From NCBI RefSeq assembly GCF_001262495.1, contig NZ_LGYE01000006.1, positions 62,001 through 126,000 of the forward strand: a DNA stretch of 64,000 nucleotides, in the 5' to 3' direction. This document shows, in pieces, positions 43,924-52,165 of this stretch. Position 1 is the first letter of the stretch; each line of letters opens with the position of its first letter. This DNA is from Microbacterium sp. GCS4 (GTDB taxonomy: Bacteria > Actinomycetota > Actinomycetes > Actinomycetales > Microbacteriaceae). The position numbers and the translations under genes are program-made. The notes beneath the pieces were generated by a model. That model made no database searches. It was given only the letters and a program-made list of their open reading frames with translations, and was not told the DNA's origin.

Positions 43924-45081
43924 TCAGCCCCGTCCGTCGCCGTCGGACCCTGCGACCTCGGCGCGCAGCGTCGGACCGTCGGCGTCGAGCATCGGGGCGC
44001 GGGCGAGGCGGGCCGTGCCGTTCGTGCCCAGCGGCGAGCGCGCGATCGCGACGCCGTCGTCGTGCTCGATGAGACCGAGGGCCTGAGCTTGCGCACCCTG
44101 CGCGGCCTCCTCGGGGCTGCGCACCCGCGCGACGAGCACGCGGGCGGCGCGCAGGCGCTCGACGACGGCATCCAGCGGCAGGTCGGCGATCCGCCGGGCG
44201 ATGGCGCCGTCGACCTCGGTGCGCCCCTCCACCCGGGCCTGGTTGCGTGCCCACCGCTCGCCGCCGAGCTCGGCCCCGAGGTCGAGCGCGGAGACGAGCC
44301 GGGCGAACATCGGATCGTTCGTCGCACCGAGCACGACGTGGCCGTCAGCCACCGGGAACGCCCGGTACGGGACGATCGACGGATGCGCGCTGCCCCACGG
44401 CCGCGACGACGGACCGCCCGCCGACGACGCCGCGATGACCGTGCCGAGCGAGCTCAGCGCCGTCGCGAACAGCGAGAACTCGAGCGTCCTCCCCCGGCCC
44501 GTGCGCTCGCGTTCGAGCAGGGCCGCCAGCACCCCGTTGATCATCGACATGCCGGTGGCGATGTCGACCATCGCGACCCCCGAGCGCACCGGGTCGCCGC
44601 CCTCGTAACCGGTCACGTGCATGAGTCCCGACTCCGCCTCGACGGTCACCGCCGTGCCGGGCTCTGCCGACAGCGGACCCTGCTGTGCGAAGCCGCTGAT
44701 CGACGCGTACACGAGCCGCGGGAAGCGCTCGCGCATCGCCGCGGCGCCGATGCCGAGCCTCTCGGCGACGCCGGGTCGGAAGCTCTCGACCACGATGTCG
44801 GCCGTGCCGATGAGCGCATGCGCGACCGCGCGGTCGTCGGGGTCGGTCAGGTCGAGCGCGATGCTGCGCTTGCCGCGGTTGATGGCGTGGAAGTACGCGC
44901 TCGCGCCGTGCACGAACGGCGGCCCCCAGTGCCGGGTCTCGTCGCCGAGTCCCGGCTGCTCGACCTTGACCACCTCGGCGCCGAGCTCGGCGAGGGTCAT
45001 GGTCGCCGAAGGCCCGGCGAGCAGCCTCGTGAAGTCGATCACCCGCACGCCGTCGAGCGGTCGGAACGGCGCCTCGGTCAT
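43924..45081 (-). CDS. CaiB/BaiF family protein lacking the catalytic Asp (CaiB2)
   Basis: 385 aa. Fold motifs are good: VIDFTRLLAGPSATMTLAEL, AEVVKVEQPG, VVESFRPGVAERLG and ISGFAQQGPLS. The expected catalytic Asp (in the family context PG(F/Y)D...QA..G) is replaced: the segment reads AEPGTAVTVEAESGLM with Ala at about residue 144. The same Asp serves alpha-methylacyl-CoA racemases, so a classical transferase or racemase mechanism is doubtful. It may bind CoA esters for another purpose or use another residue. Last gene of the PaiB - OCD - amidohydrolase - amidohydrolase operon, overlapping its neighbour by ATGA. Confidence 0.82.
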   Translation of the reverse strand: MTEAPFRPLDGVRVIDFTRLLAGPSATMTLAELGAEVVKVEQPGLGDETRHWGPPFVHGASAYFHAINRGKRSIALDLTDPDDRAVAHALIGTADIVVESFRPGVAERLGIGAAAMRERFPRLVYASISGFAQQGPLSAEPGTAVTVEAESGLMHVTGYEGGDPVRSGVAMVDIATGMSMINGVLAALLERERTGRGRTLEFSLFATALSSLGTVIAASSAGGPSSRPWGSAHPSIVPYRAFPVADGHVVLGATNDPMFARLVSALDLGAELGGERWARNQARVEGRTEVDGAIARRIADLPLDAVVERLRAARVLVARVRSPEEAAQGAQAQALGLIEHDDGVAIARSPLGTNGTARLARAPMLDADGPTLRAEVAGSDGDGRG

Positions 45082-46670
45082 GGGCGGTCCCGGACGAAGA
45101 CCCGCTCGCCCCGGATCCATGTCTCGGCGACCCGCACGGTCGAGATCTCCTCGTCGGGCACCGCGAACACGTCGCGGTCGAGCACCGCGAAGCTGCCGTC
45201 GAATCCGGGGGCGATCCTTCCCACGCCGGTGAGCGGTGAGAGCGAGGCGGCCCGCGAGGTGTACAGCAGCAGGGCCTGGGGCACCGTGATCGCGGCCTCG
45301 GCGCCGAACTCGATGTCGTTGTACGTGCGCCGGCGCACGGCCGCCTCGACCGACAGCATCACGTCGTCGGCGCCGCTCCACGCGGTGGCCGGGCGGTCGG
45401 ACGACAGGGCGAGCGGCTCGAGGCCGTCGTAGAGACGGGCGATCGGGTAGGCGTCGGGCACCTGCTCGACGCGCAGCGCCTTCTCGTACCCGTCGTACTC
45501 GGCGAAGAAGAACACCGTGTGCGTGGCGATTCCGAACCGCATCCGTGCCGCGCGCAGACGCGTGAGATACGCATCGCTCACGATCGTGGCGTGCTCGATG
45601 CGCACCGACGGGATGCCGTCGAGCCAGGGCTCCTGCCCCTCGAAGAGCTCCACGACGCGGTCGAGGGCCCGGTCGCCCATCGCGTGCACGGCGAGCTGCA
45701 CGCCGTTGCGGCGCGCCCACTCCCCCGCGGCGAGCACGTCGTCGTCGTCGACGAGACGCAGACCGTGGTCGCACGACCCCGGATACGCCTCGTGCACCCA
45801 GGCGGTGCGGTTCGAGTACGCGCCGTCGAGCACGACCTTGACGCCGCCGACGCGCACCTCGCCCTCGCGGTCGTCGGGGTCGAGATCGGCGAGAGGAGCT
45901 GCGGGGTCCCATCCCGGGTAGAGCGCGACCCGGGCATGGAGCCCGCGCTGCGCGGCAGCGCGGAAGGTCTGGAGCGGGCGGTCGATGCGCGACGACAGCA
46001 GGTCGCAGACCGCGACGATGCCGCGCGAGGCGAGCTCCTCGCCGATCGTCACGAGCGCGTCGATCTGCTCGTCGGCGGTCGGGGCGGGGATCCACGCGGC
46101 GACGGCGTTCACCGCGGCGATCTCGGTGAGCACGCCGTTCGGGGCGCCGTCGGCACCACGCTCGAACCGGGCGCCGTCGGGGTCGGGCGTCTCGGCGGTG
46201 ATGCCGGCCAGCTCGAGCGCCCGCGTGTTGCAGACGGCGGAGTGCGCGTCGCAGCGCCACACCAGCACGGGCCGGTCGGTGCTCACCCGGTCGAGGTCGG
46301 CGGCCGTCGGCATCCGTCCGTCGGGGAACTTCGTGTCGTCGAAACCGCGGCCGAGCACCCACGCGCCGGGATCGGCGACCGTGTCGGCGTTGCCCCGCAG
46401 CACGGCGACGAGATCGTCGACGCTGCGCACGGCCGGCGGGAAGCACTCGACCGCGGCCGCGGTGCCGGCGAGCAGAGCGGGGTGGGTGTGGCTGTCGATG
46501 AGGCCCGGCAGCACCGTGCGCCCGCCGAGGTCGACGGCGTCGGCGTCGGCCACATCGGCGGCATCGCCCACCCAGTCGACGCGTCCGTCGACGATGCGGA
46601 ACGCCGACGCGAACGCGGTCTCGGACTCACCGGTGAAGACCCGGCCGTTCGTGAAGGTCAGTGTGCTCAT
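45078..46670 (-). CDS. YtcJ-like amidohydrolase (first of two)
   Basis: 530 aa metal-dependent amidohydrolase. VLPGLIDSHTHPALLAG has the HxH metal motif; later VKVVLDGAYSNRTAWVHEAY, LAVHAMGDRALDRVVE and VRIEHATIVSDAY supply other metal ligands, and the C terminus reads GFDGSFAVLDRDVF. YtcJ-family enzymes hydrolyse diverse amides and esters. Start follows the stop of the next amidohydrolase by 1 nt with GGGAG upstream. Shares an overall plan with that gene, suggesting an old duplication. Confidence 0.87.
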   Translation of the reverse strand: MSTLTFTNGRVFTGESETAFASAFRIVDGRVDWVGDAADVADADAVDLGGRTVLPGLIDSHTHPALLAGTAAAVECFPPAVRSVDDLVAVLRGNADTVADPGAWVLGRGFDDTKFPDGRMPTAADLDRVSTDRPVLVWRCDAHSAVCNTRALELAGITAETPDPDGARFERGADGAPNGVLTEIAAVNAVAAWIPAPTADEQIDALVTIGEELASRGIVAVCDLLSSRIDRPLQTFRAAAQRGLHARVALYPGWDPAAPLADLDPDDREGEVRVGGVKVVLDGAYSNRTAWVHEAYPGSCDHGLRLVDDDDVLAAGEWARRNGVQLAVHAMGDRALDRVVELFEGQEPWLDGIPSVRIEHATIVSDAYLTRLRAARMRFGIATHTVFFFAEYDGYEKALRVEQVPDAYPIARLYDGLEPLALSSDRPATAWSGADDVMLSVEAAVRRRTYNDIEFGAEAAITVPQALLLYTSRAASLSPLTGVGRIAPGFDGSFAVLDRDVFAVPDEEISTVRVAETWIRGERVFVRDRP

Positions 46671-46671
46671 C

Positions 46672-48141
46672 TCACAGCTCCCGGTGGGTGAATCGGCCGC
46701 CGAGCAGCGTCGCGGCGACAGGCATGCCGCGCAGCTCGTCGCGGTCGCTGGCGTACGGGTCGCGGTCGGTGACCACGAGATCGGCGGGTTCCCCCACGGC
46801 GAGCGCGGTGCGCACGGATGCCGCGAGCGCGACGTCGAGCGGCAGCCGCTGCTCCGGATGCCACGCCGCACGGTCGCCACGGCTGCGGGCCGTCGCGGCC
46901 GAGAGCGAGATCCACGGGTCGAGCGGCGCGACGGGAGCATCCGACCCCAGCCGCAGTGCGGCACCGGAGCGGTGCAGCGACCCGAACGCGAAGGCGCGGC
47001 CGGTGCGACCCGCCCAGTGATGGTCGGCGACGTCGCGGTCGTCCATCGCGTGCTCGGGCTGCACGCTCGCGATGAGACCGAGATCGGCGAACCGGGCGAA
47101 GTCGTCGTCGCGCACGAGCTGCGCGTGCTCGATCACGCCCCGCATGCCGAGCTCCGCGAACGTGTCGAGGACCTCGGTGTTGGCGCGATCGCCGATCGCG
47201 TGCACGGCCGCCTCGATGCCCGCGCCGCGCGCACGGTGCAGCAGCCGGCGCAGCTCGGCGATCGGCACGCTCTCGAGCCCGCACGCGTGCGGGTGGCCGG
47301 GATCCATCCCCGGGTACGGGTCCCAGCACCAGGCGGTGCGGGTGTTGAGCGACCCGTCGACGACGACCTTGAGTCGCCCGAAGGTCACCAGTCCCGCGTC
47401 GTCGACGAGATCGCCCGTGCGGTACCCCGCCGCGATCACGGACTCGAGCCGGTCGGGCCACACGGCGATGTCGGAGCGCAGACTGCGCAGCCCCGCGCTC
47501 GTGCGCTCCGACCACTCGGACACGTTGTCGGTGTTCTCGTACTCGACGATGCCGACCACGCCGCGGGCGGCCGCGGCGTCCGCGGCATCGGCGTAGGCGT
47601 CGGCGGGCAGGTGCGCGGCCTCGTCGAAGGAGTGCAGCAGGCTGATCCACGGCCCCTCGCGCAGCAGACCGGTCGCGTCGAGTTCGACGCCGAAGCGGGC
47701 GGCCGCGGCCCGGTTCATCCAGCCGCAGTGCAGATCGCCGCTCACGAGCACGACCGGCACGTCGGCGACGGTCGCGTCGAGCGCATCGAGGGTGGCGGGC
47801 ACGGGCCAGAGTCCGTCGCGGAAGCCGTAGCCCATCAGCATCCCGTCGGTGAGCGGCGCCTGATCGGCGCGCGCCCGGCGCACGATCGTGAGCACGTCGT
47901 CGGCACTGCGGGTCTCGGTGAGGTCGAGCCGGCGGCGGCGGATGACGTGCTGCGTGAAGTGCACGTGCGCGTCCCAGAACCCCGGGCCGATCCAGCGGCC
48001 GGCGACGTCGACGACCTCGCCGACGGCATTCATCGTCCCCGCGGGCGTGATCGCCGCGATGAGGCCGTCGCGCACCACGACGTCGATCGGCTCGCCGCCG
48101 TCGTACGGTCGCGCGCCCCGGAGGGTGAGGGTCTCGGACAT
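46672..48141 (-). CDS. YtcJ-like amidohydrolase (second of two)
   Basis: 489 aa. IGPGFWDAHVHFTQHVI carries the HxH; KVVVDGSLNTRTAWCWDPY, AAVHAIGDRANTEVLDTF and GVIEHAQLVRDDDF are the other family segments, and LGSDAPVAPLDPW holds the last metal Asp. Substrate unknown. It is 48 nt downstream of the ornithine-cyclodeaminase-like gene and upstream of the other amidohydrolase. Two such enzymes in one operon suggest two successive hydrolyses, or activity on two related compounds. Confidence 0.87.
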   Translation of the reverse strand: MSETLTLRGARPYDGGEPIDVVVRDGLIAAITPAGTMNAVGEVVDVAGRWIGPGFWDAHVHFTQHVIRRRRLDLTETRSADDVLTIVRRARADQAPLTDGMLMGYGFRDGLWPVPATLDALDATVADVPVVLVSGDLHCGWMNRAAAARFGVELDATGLLREGPWISLLHSFDEAAHLPADAYADAADAAAARGVVGIVEYENTDNVSEWSERTSAGLRSLRSDIAVWPDRLESVIAAGYRTGDLVDDAGLVTFGRLKVVVDGSLNTRTAWCWDPYPGMDPGHPHACGLESVPIAELRRLLHRARGAGIEAAVHAIGDRANTEVLDTFAELGMRGVIEHAQLVRDDDFARFADLGLIASVQPEHAMDDRDVADHHWAGRTGRAFAFGSLHRSGAALRLGSDAPVAPLDPWISLSAATARSRGDRAAWHPEQRLPLDVALAASVRTALAVGEPADLVVTDRDPYASDRDELRGMPVAATLLGGRFTHREL

Positions 48142-48189
48142 CGTGCTCCTCTCGGCGCCCCGGGGCGCAGGGTCGGGTTTCTCGCGGCG

Positions 48190-49218
48190 TCAGGCGACGG
48201 GGACGGGGGAGGTCGCGAAGCCGAACAGGTCCTTGGGGTCGTCGGGGGCCGCGACGAGGTCGATCTCGGTGTCGAGACCGCTGCCCGCGAGGTCGGCCCG
48301 CAGGTGGCGCAGGGCCGAGAAGTCCTCGAGCGCGAAGCCCACCGAGTCGAAGATCGTCACCTGCTCCGTGCTCGTGCGGCCCGGCGCCGTGCCGTCGAGC
48401 ACCCGCCAGAACTCCGTGACGGGGAAGTCGGAGGCGACGTTCTGGATCTCGCCCTCCACCCGCGTCTGCGGCGTGAACTCCACGAACACCGGACCCCGGT
48501 CGAGGATGCGCGGGTCGAGCTCCGTCTTGCCGGGGCAGTCGCCGCCGATCGTGTTGATGTGCATGCCCGGGGCGACATCGGCGTCGGTCAGCACCTGCGC
48601 GACCGCCTTGTCGGCCGTGCACGTCGTCACGACATCGGCGCCGGCCGCGGCCTCGGACGCCGAGGAGCACACCGTGATGTCGAAGCCGCGCGACTCGAGG
48701 TTGCGCACGAACTTCGCCGAGGCCGCCGGGTCGACGTCGAAGACGCGCAGGCGCGAGATTCCGAGCACACCGCGGAACGCGAGCGCCTGGAACTCGGCCT
48801 GGCTGCCCGCGCCGATCATCGCCATGGTCGTGGAGTCGGGGCGCGCGAGACGACGGGCGACCATCGCCGAGGTCGCCGCCGTGCGCAGGGCCGTGAGCAT
48901 CGTCATCTCGGCGAGAAACACCGGGTAGCCGTTGTGCACGTCGGCCAGCACCCCGAACGCCGTCACTGTCTGGTACCCGCGTCCCGGGTTGAACGGGTGC
49001 CCGTTGACGTACTTGAAGGCGTACGTGTCGGGGTCGCTGATCGGCATGAGCTCGATCACCCCGAACGGGGTGTGGTTCGCGACCCGCTCGCTCTTGTCGA
49101 ACGACTCCCACCGACGGAAGTCGGCCTCGATCGTGTCGGCCATCTCGGTCATGATGGTCTCCGCGCCGCGGCGCGTGATCCACTCGACCATGTCCTGCAC
49201 TCCGACGAACGCGGTCAT
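48190..49218 (-). CDS. Ornithine cyclodeaminase/mu-crystallin family protein
   Basis: 342 aa NAD(P)-binding protein. KYVNGHPFNPGRGYQTVTAFGVL and RTAATSAMVARRLA near residues 70-125 are the substrate region; AMIGAGSQAEFQALAF is the dinucleotide-binding loop; VTTCTADKAV follows. The family includes ornithine cyclodeaminase, ketimine reductases and opine or alanine dehydrogenase-like enzymes, so a role on an amino acid or imino acid is likely. ATG overlaps the PaiB stop (ATGA). With two amidohydrolases downstream, an amino acid released by hydrolysis is a plausible substrate (inference). Confidence 0.88.
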   Translation of the reverse strand: MTAFVGVQDMVEWITRRGAETIMTEMADTIEADFRRWESFDKSERVANHTPFGVIELMPISDPDTYAFKYVNGHPFNPGRGYQTVTAFGVLADVHNGYPVFLAEMTMLTALRTAATSAMVARRLARPDSTTMAMIGAGSQAEFQALAFRGVLGISRLRVFDVDPAASAKFVRNLESRGFDITVCSSASEAAAGADVVTTCTADKAVAQVLTDADVAPGMHINTIGGDCPGKTELDPRILDRGPVFVEFTPQTRVEGEIQNVASDFPVTEFWRVLDGTAPGRTSTEQVTIFDSVGFALEDFSALRHLRADLAGSGLDTEIDLVAAPDDPKDLFGFATSPVPVA

Positions 49219-49868
49219 GCTGTCTCCTCCTGTGCCTGCAGCACCTCATGGTTGACCGCCGCGATGCGGTCGGCGAGCTTCGGGTTCTCGTAGGGGCCGG
49301 GGCGGCGCAGCGCCTCGACGACGCGCGCGATGACGGCCGCCGGCTTGTCCTGGCTCATCTTGTCCTTGGCCTCGATGCGCTCGACCCGCAGCCGGAAGCC
49401 CACCGTGCCGTGCACGATCCGCTCGGCGTACGCGGTGTTCTCCAGCGTGCGGTGCATGAGGAACGGGTCGGGCAGCGGGCTCTCGAACCAGGCGACGAGC
49501 CGGTCGAGCACCGCGAGGTTCTCCTCGTCGGACAGCAACTCCGGGGTGCCGTGCAGATGTGCGACGGCGAAGTCCCACGTGGGGACCGCCGGCGAGGACT
49601 CGTACCATCCCGGCGAGACGTAGCCCTGCGGGCCGTAGACGATCACCATGGTCTCGTGCTGTCCGAGCTCGTGCAGGCGCTCGTCGGGGCGGCCGACGTG
49701 GCTCACGAGCACGATGCCGTCGGCATCCTCCTCGAGCAGCACCGGGTAGTGCGAGGCGACGAGCCCCGCACCGGGCACGTGGCTGACGATCGTCGCCCAC
49801 GGGTTCTCGCGCACGAGCGCGCGCACGGCGTCGACGTCGTCGAGCGCGTAGTCGGGGTTGTGCCTCAT
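49215..49868 (-). CDS. PaiB-type FMN-binding split-barrel protein
   Basis: 217 aa. PaiB family (labelled a negative transcriptional regulator in Bacillus). Blocks: LVRENPWATIVSH, HYPVLLEEDADG, HVGRPDERLHEL, VIVYGPQGYVSPGWYES and VGFRLRVERIEAKDKMSQ. There is no DNA-binding domain that I can see; FMN binding and an oxidoreductase role are equally possible. ATG at 49868 has CTGGAG upstream and overlaps the stop of a 45-codon frame (ATGA). First full-size gene of the operon. Confidence 0.88.
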   Translation of the reverse strand: MRHNPDYALDDVDAVRALVRENPWATIVSHVPGAGLVASHYPVLLEEDADGIVLVSHVGRPDERLHELGQHETMVIVYGPQGYVSPGWYESSPAVPTWDFAVAHLHGTPELLSDEENLAVLDRLVAWFESPLPDPFLMHRTLENTAYAERIVHGTVGFRLRVERIEAKDKMSQDKPAAVIARVVEALRRPGPYENPKLADRIAAVNHEVLQAQEETA

Positions 49869-50002
49869 GGCGTCTCCAGGTCGGTGGCTGTCGAGTCGGG
49901 CTGTCGAGTGAATTTTCGAATCGCTTGAATTGCGGGAATGGTCGGCCCGAAGTCGTACATCAAGCGATTCGAAAGGCGAGGGGCGACGGCGTCATCCGCC
50001 AT
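49865..50002 (-). CDS. Possible 45-aa leader peptide or small protein
   Basis: Short open frame MADDAVAPRLSNRLMYDFGP onward, ending in STATDLETP and overlapping the PaiB start (ATGA). It begins within a few bases of the predicted transcription start (promoter 50007-50035), so it would be read from a nearly leaderless message. No homology is recognised. The 15-bp inverted repeat 49914-49974 lies inside it. Translation is uncertain; the region could instead be an untranslated leader. Confidence 0.4.
   Translation of the reverse strand: MADDAVAPRLSNRLMYDFGPTIPAIQAIRKFTRQPDSTATDLETP
49914..49974 (-). repeat. Perfect 15-bp inverted repeat in the leader of the PaiB operon
   Basis: TTTCGAATCGCTTGA (49914-49928) and its exact complement TCAAGCGATTCGAAA (49960-49974) enclose 31 nt. 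The stretch is markedly AT-richer than its neighbours. In RNA it would fold into a stem ahead of the PaiB ribosome site. There is no T tract, so it does not look like a standard terminator; an attenuator, RNA-stability element or protein-binding pair are the alternatives. Confidence 0.65.
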
Positions 50003-50006
50003 ATTC

Positions 50007-50083
50007 ACGCTACGGAGGCACGGCACCGGCGGCAATGTTCTGTAACGACAGTGCTTGCCCGCGAACTGTGCTGTGCGCACAGC
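50007..50083 (-). promoter_or_regulatory. Promoter of the PaiB operon, near copy of the DUF917/PucR2 promoter
   Basis: Minus strand TTGCCG (50030-50035), 17 nt, TAGCGT (50007-50012). GGCAATGTTC (50031-50040), CAGTG (50049-50053) and ACTGTGC-N5-GCACAG (50065-50082) follow at exactly the offsets seen at 42376-42452. The flank TTCAC-N-CTACGGAGGCA-like sequence is also shared. GCTGTGCGCACAGC (50070-50083) is a second, overlapping palindrome. Likely bound by PucR2. Confidence 0.65.
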
Positions 50084-50099
50084 GATACGCCCCAGAGGG

Positions 50100-50939
50100 T
50101 CAGTGGTGGAACGCGATGTCGGCGGTGGCGAGCACGACGTCGTCGGCGTCGAGGGCCGTCACGCGCAGGCCGTCGCCCGTCGCGCCGCCCCCCACGAGCC
50201 GCAGCGGCCGGTCGACGAGGATGGGCGCGATCGCCCGCACGTCGAGACGGGCGGGCACACGTCCGTGGGCGTGGCGCCGGGCCGCGTCCATGAGCAGGAT
50301 GCGCGTGAGCGGTCCGTGCACGAGGAGGTCGGGCAGGCCCTCGACGTCGCGCGCCCAGGCCCGGTCGTAGTGGATGAGGTGCGTGTTGAAGGTGAGCGCC
50401 GAGAAGCGGAACAGCTGCCGCGCGTCGAGCGCGATCTCCTCGACCCAGTCGGCCTCGGCCGCGACCTGCGGCTGCGGCTGCGGGGCGCGCTGCGGCGCAT
50501 CGGGGTCGGCCGCCTCGAGGAACACGTCGTGCCAGACGCTGCGCACCGCGACCTCCCCGTCGACCGCGTACTCACGGTCGATGTCGACGAAGGTCAGCCG
50601 ACCGCGCGAGCCCGACTTCTCGACGACGCCGCCGAGCGTCGTGGTCTGCGTGACCTCGTCGCCGACGCGGATCGGCCGCAGGAACTCCGTCGTCTCGCCC
50701 GCGTACATCCGCCGGGGCAGGTCGATCTCGGGCACGACGCCGTCCCGCGCGGGCGTGCCGTCCGGGCGCAGGTCGGCGAGCGGCACGGCGAACGGGAAGA
50801 ACACGCCCTCCCACCCCGCGGGCAGCACGTCGCCCGCGTCGAGCACGGGATCGGATGCCGCGAACGTGCCGCGGTACGCCCCGACCGTGCCCGTCGTGAT
50901 CGGCTCGGTGCGCACGACGCGCGCTGCCGCGGACGTCAC
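50100..50939 (-). CDS. MaoC-family acyl-CoA hydratase (mesaconyl/methylglutaconyl-CoA hydratase-like)
   Basis: 279 aa double hot-dog protein. The N-terminal half (about 1-140) resembles FAS1-type dehydratase domains (PEIDLPRRMYAGETTEFLRPIR); the second half has FRFSALTFNTHLIHYDRAW and LPDLLVHGPLTRILLMDA, the hydratase-2/mesaconyl-C4-CoA hydratase pattern. Start is GTG at 50939, overlapping the CaiB stop (GTGA). In an operon with HMG-CoA lyase and reductase, a branched C5-C6 enoyl-CoA such as 3-methylglutaconyl-CoA is a reasonable substrate, but this is inference. Confidence 0.82.
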   Translation of the reverse strand: MTSAAARVVRTEPITTGTVGAYRGTFAASDPVLDAGDVLPAGWEGVFFPFAVPLADLRPDGTPARDGVVPEIDLPRRMYAGETTEFLRPIRVGDEVTQTTTLGGVVEKSGSRGRLTFVDIDREYAVDGEVAVRSVWHDVFLEAADPDAPQRAPQPQPQVAAEADWVEEIALDARQLFRFSALTFNTHLIHYDRAWARDVEGLPDLLVHGPLTRILLMDAARRHAHGRVPARLDVRAIAPILVDRPLRLVGGGATGDGLRVTALDADDVVLATADIAFHH

Positions 50940-52165
50940 GGCAGCGCGCCCGCGGCGCGGAGCTCGGCGATGCGCGCGGCGTCGTAGCCGGCGTAGGTGG
51001 CGAGCACCTCGTCAGCGTGCTCCGCGAAGCGGTTGGCCGTGCGGGCGGGTGTCGCGGGCGTCTCGGAGAGCTTGATCGGCTGGCCGAACATGCGCAGCGT
51101 GCCGAGGTCGCCGTAGTCGGCCTCGACGATCATGTCGCGCTCGGCCGTGCCCGGGTCGTCGACGACCTCGCCGATCGTCTTGATCGCGGTGAGCGGCACC
51201 ACGTCGCCCGCGAGGTCCTCGAGCTCCTGCTTCGTGCGGGTCGCGAGCCATCCGGCGACGATCGGCTTGACGCGGCGCTCGTACACGTCGTCGTCGAACC
51301 GCTTGCGCATGGTGTCGATCTCCTGGTCGTCCTTGAGCTCGGGCGTGCCGAACAGGTCGCAGCTCGCGTTCCACAGCTTGTCGGTGTACGCGCCGAAGAA
51401 CACCTGGCCGTCGGCGCAGTCGAAGAGCTCGTACGGCCGCACCCAGGCGTGCGCGTTGCCCTGCGGCGACGCGACGGTGCCCGTGACCGTGTAGTCGACC
51501 ACGGCGGTCTCGGTGAGCGCGACGATGCTGTCGACCTGCGCGACGTCGACGACCTGGCCGACGCCCGTGGCCTCGGCGTGACGCAGGGCAGCGAGCGTGC
51601 CGATCACGGCGAAGAGGGTCGCGGAGAGGTCGCCGATCGTGACGCCGACGCGCACCGGCGGCTGGTCGGCATAGCCGTTCATCGACCAGATGCCGCCCGC
51701 GGCCTGCGCCGTGTTGTCGAACGCGGGGCGCCGGCTGCGCGAGCCCGTGCGGCCGTACCCCGAGATGGCGGTGTACACGAGTCGCGGGTTGACCTCGCGC
51801 AGCACCTCGTAGCCGACGCCGAGCTTCTCCATCGTGCCCGGGCGGAAGTTCTCGACGAGGATGTCGGCGCCCCGCACGAGGTCCTTCAGGACCTCCTTGC
51901 CCTCGGGCGTCGCGAGGTCGAGGCCGACGCCGAGCTTGCCGCGGTTGTACTGGGCGTAGTACGCGCTGAACTCCTCGTCGCCGTTCGCGAGGTAGGGCGG
52001 GAAGCCGCGCGAGACGTCGGGATCGCGCGGGTTCTCGACCTTGATGACGGTCGCGCCGAGGTCGGCGAGGGTCTGCGAGGCGTAGGGCCCGGCGAGCACG
52101 CGCGAGAGGTCGATCACGGTGACGCCGGCGAGCGCGCCGGGGGCCGGGAGCGTGGTGTCGATCAT
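50936..52165 (-). CDS. CaiB/BaiF family CoA-transferase (CaiB3)
   Basis: 409 aa class III CoA-transferase, paralogue of CaiB1. VLAGPYASQTLADLGATVIK, LVENFRPGTMEKLG and catalytic Asp in RPAFDNTAQAAGGIW (D150). The human SUGCT enzyme of this family transfers CoA to glutarate and hydroxymethylglutarate; with HMG-CoA lyase next door, activation of HMG or a related C5-C6 diacid is a good guess. Both ends overlap neighbours (ATGA with the lyase, GTGA with MaoC), so the four genes are one translational unit. Confidence 0.9.
   Translation of the reverse strand: MIDTTLPAPGALAGVTVIDLSRVLAGPYASQTLADLGATVIKVENPRDPDVSRGFPPYLANGDEEFSAYYAQYNRGKLGVGLDLATPEGKEVLKDLVRGADILVENFRPGTMEKLGVGYEVLREVNPRLVYTAISGYGRTGSRSRRPAFDNTAQAAGGIWSMNGYADQPPVRVGVTIGDLSATLFAVIGTLAALRHAEATGVGQVVDVAQVDSIVALTETAVVDYTVTGTVASPQGNAHAWVRPYELFDCADGQVFFGAYTDKLWNASCDLFGTPELKDDQEIDTMRKRFDDDVYERRVKPIVAGWLATRTKQELEDLAGDVVPLTAIKTIGEVVDDPGTAERDMIVEADYGDLGTLRMFGQPIKLSETPATPARTANRFAEHADEVLATYAGYDAARIAELRAAGALP

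Noticed and set aside
41422..45432. Open frame of over 1300 codons on the plus strand through DUF917, PucR2 and CaiB2.
   Set aside because: No domain is recognisable and it runs antisense or out of frame to conserved genes.
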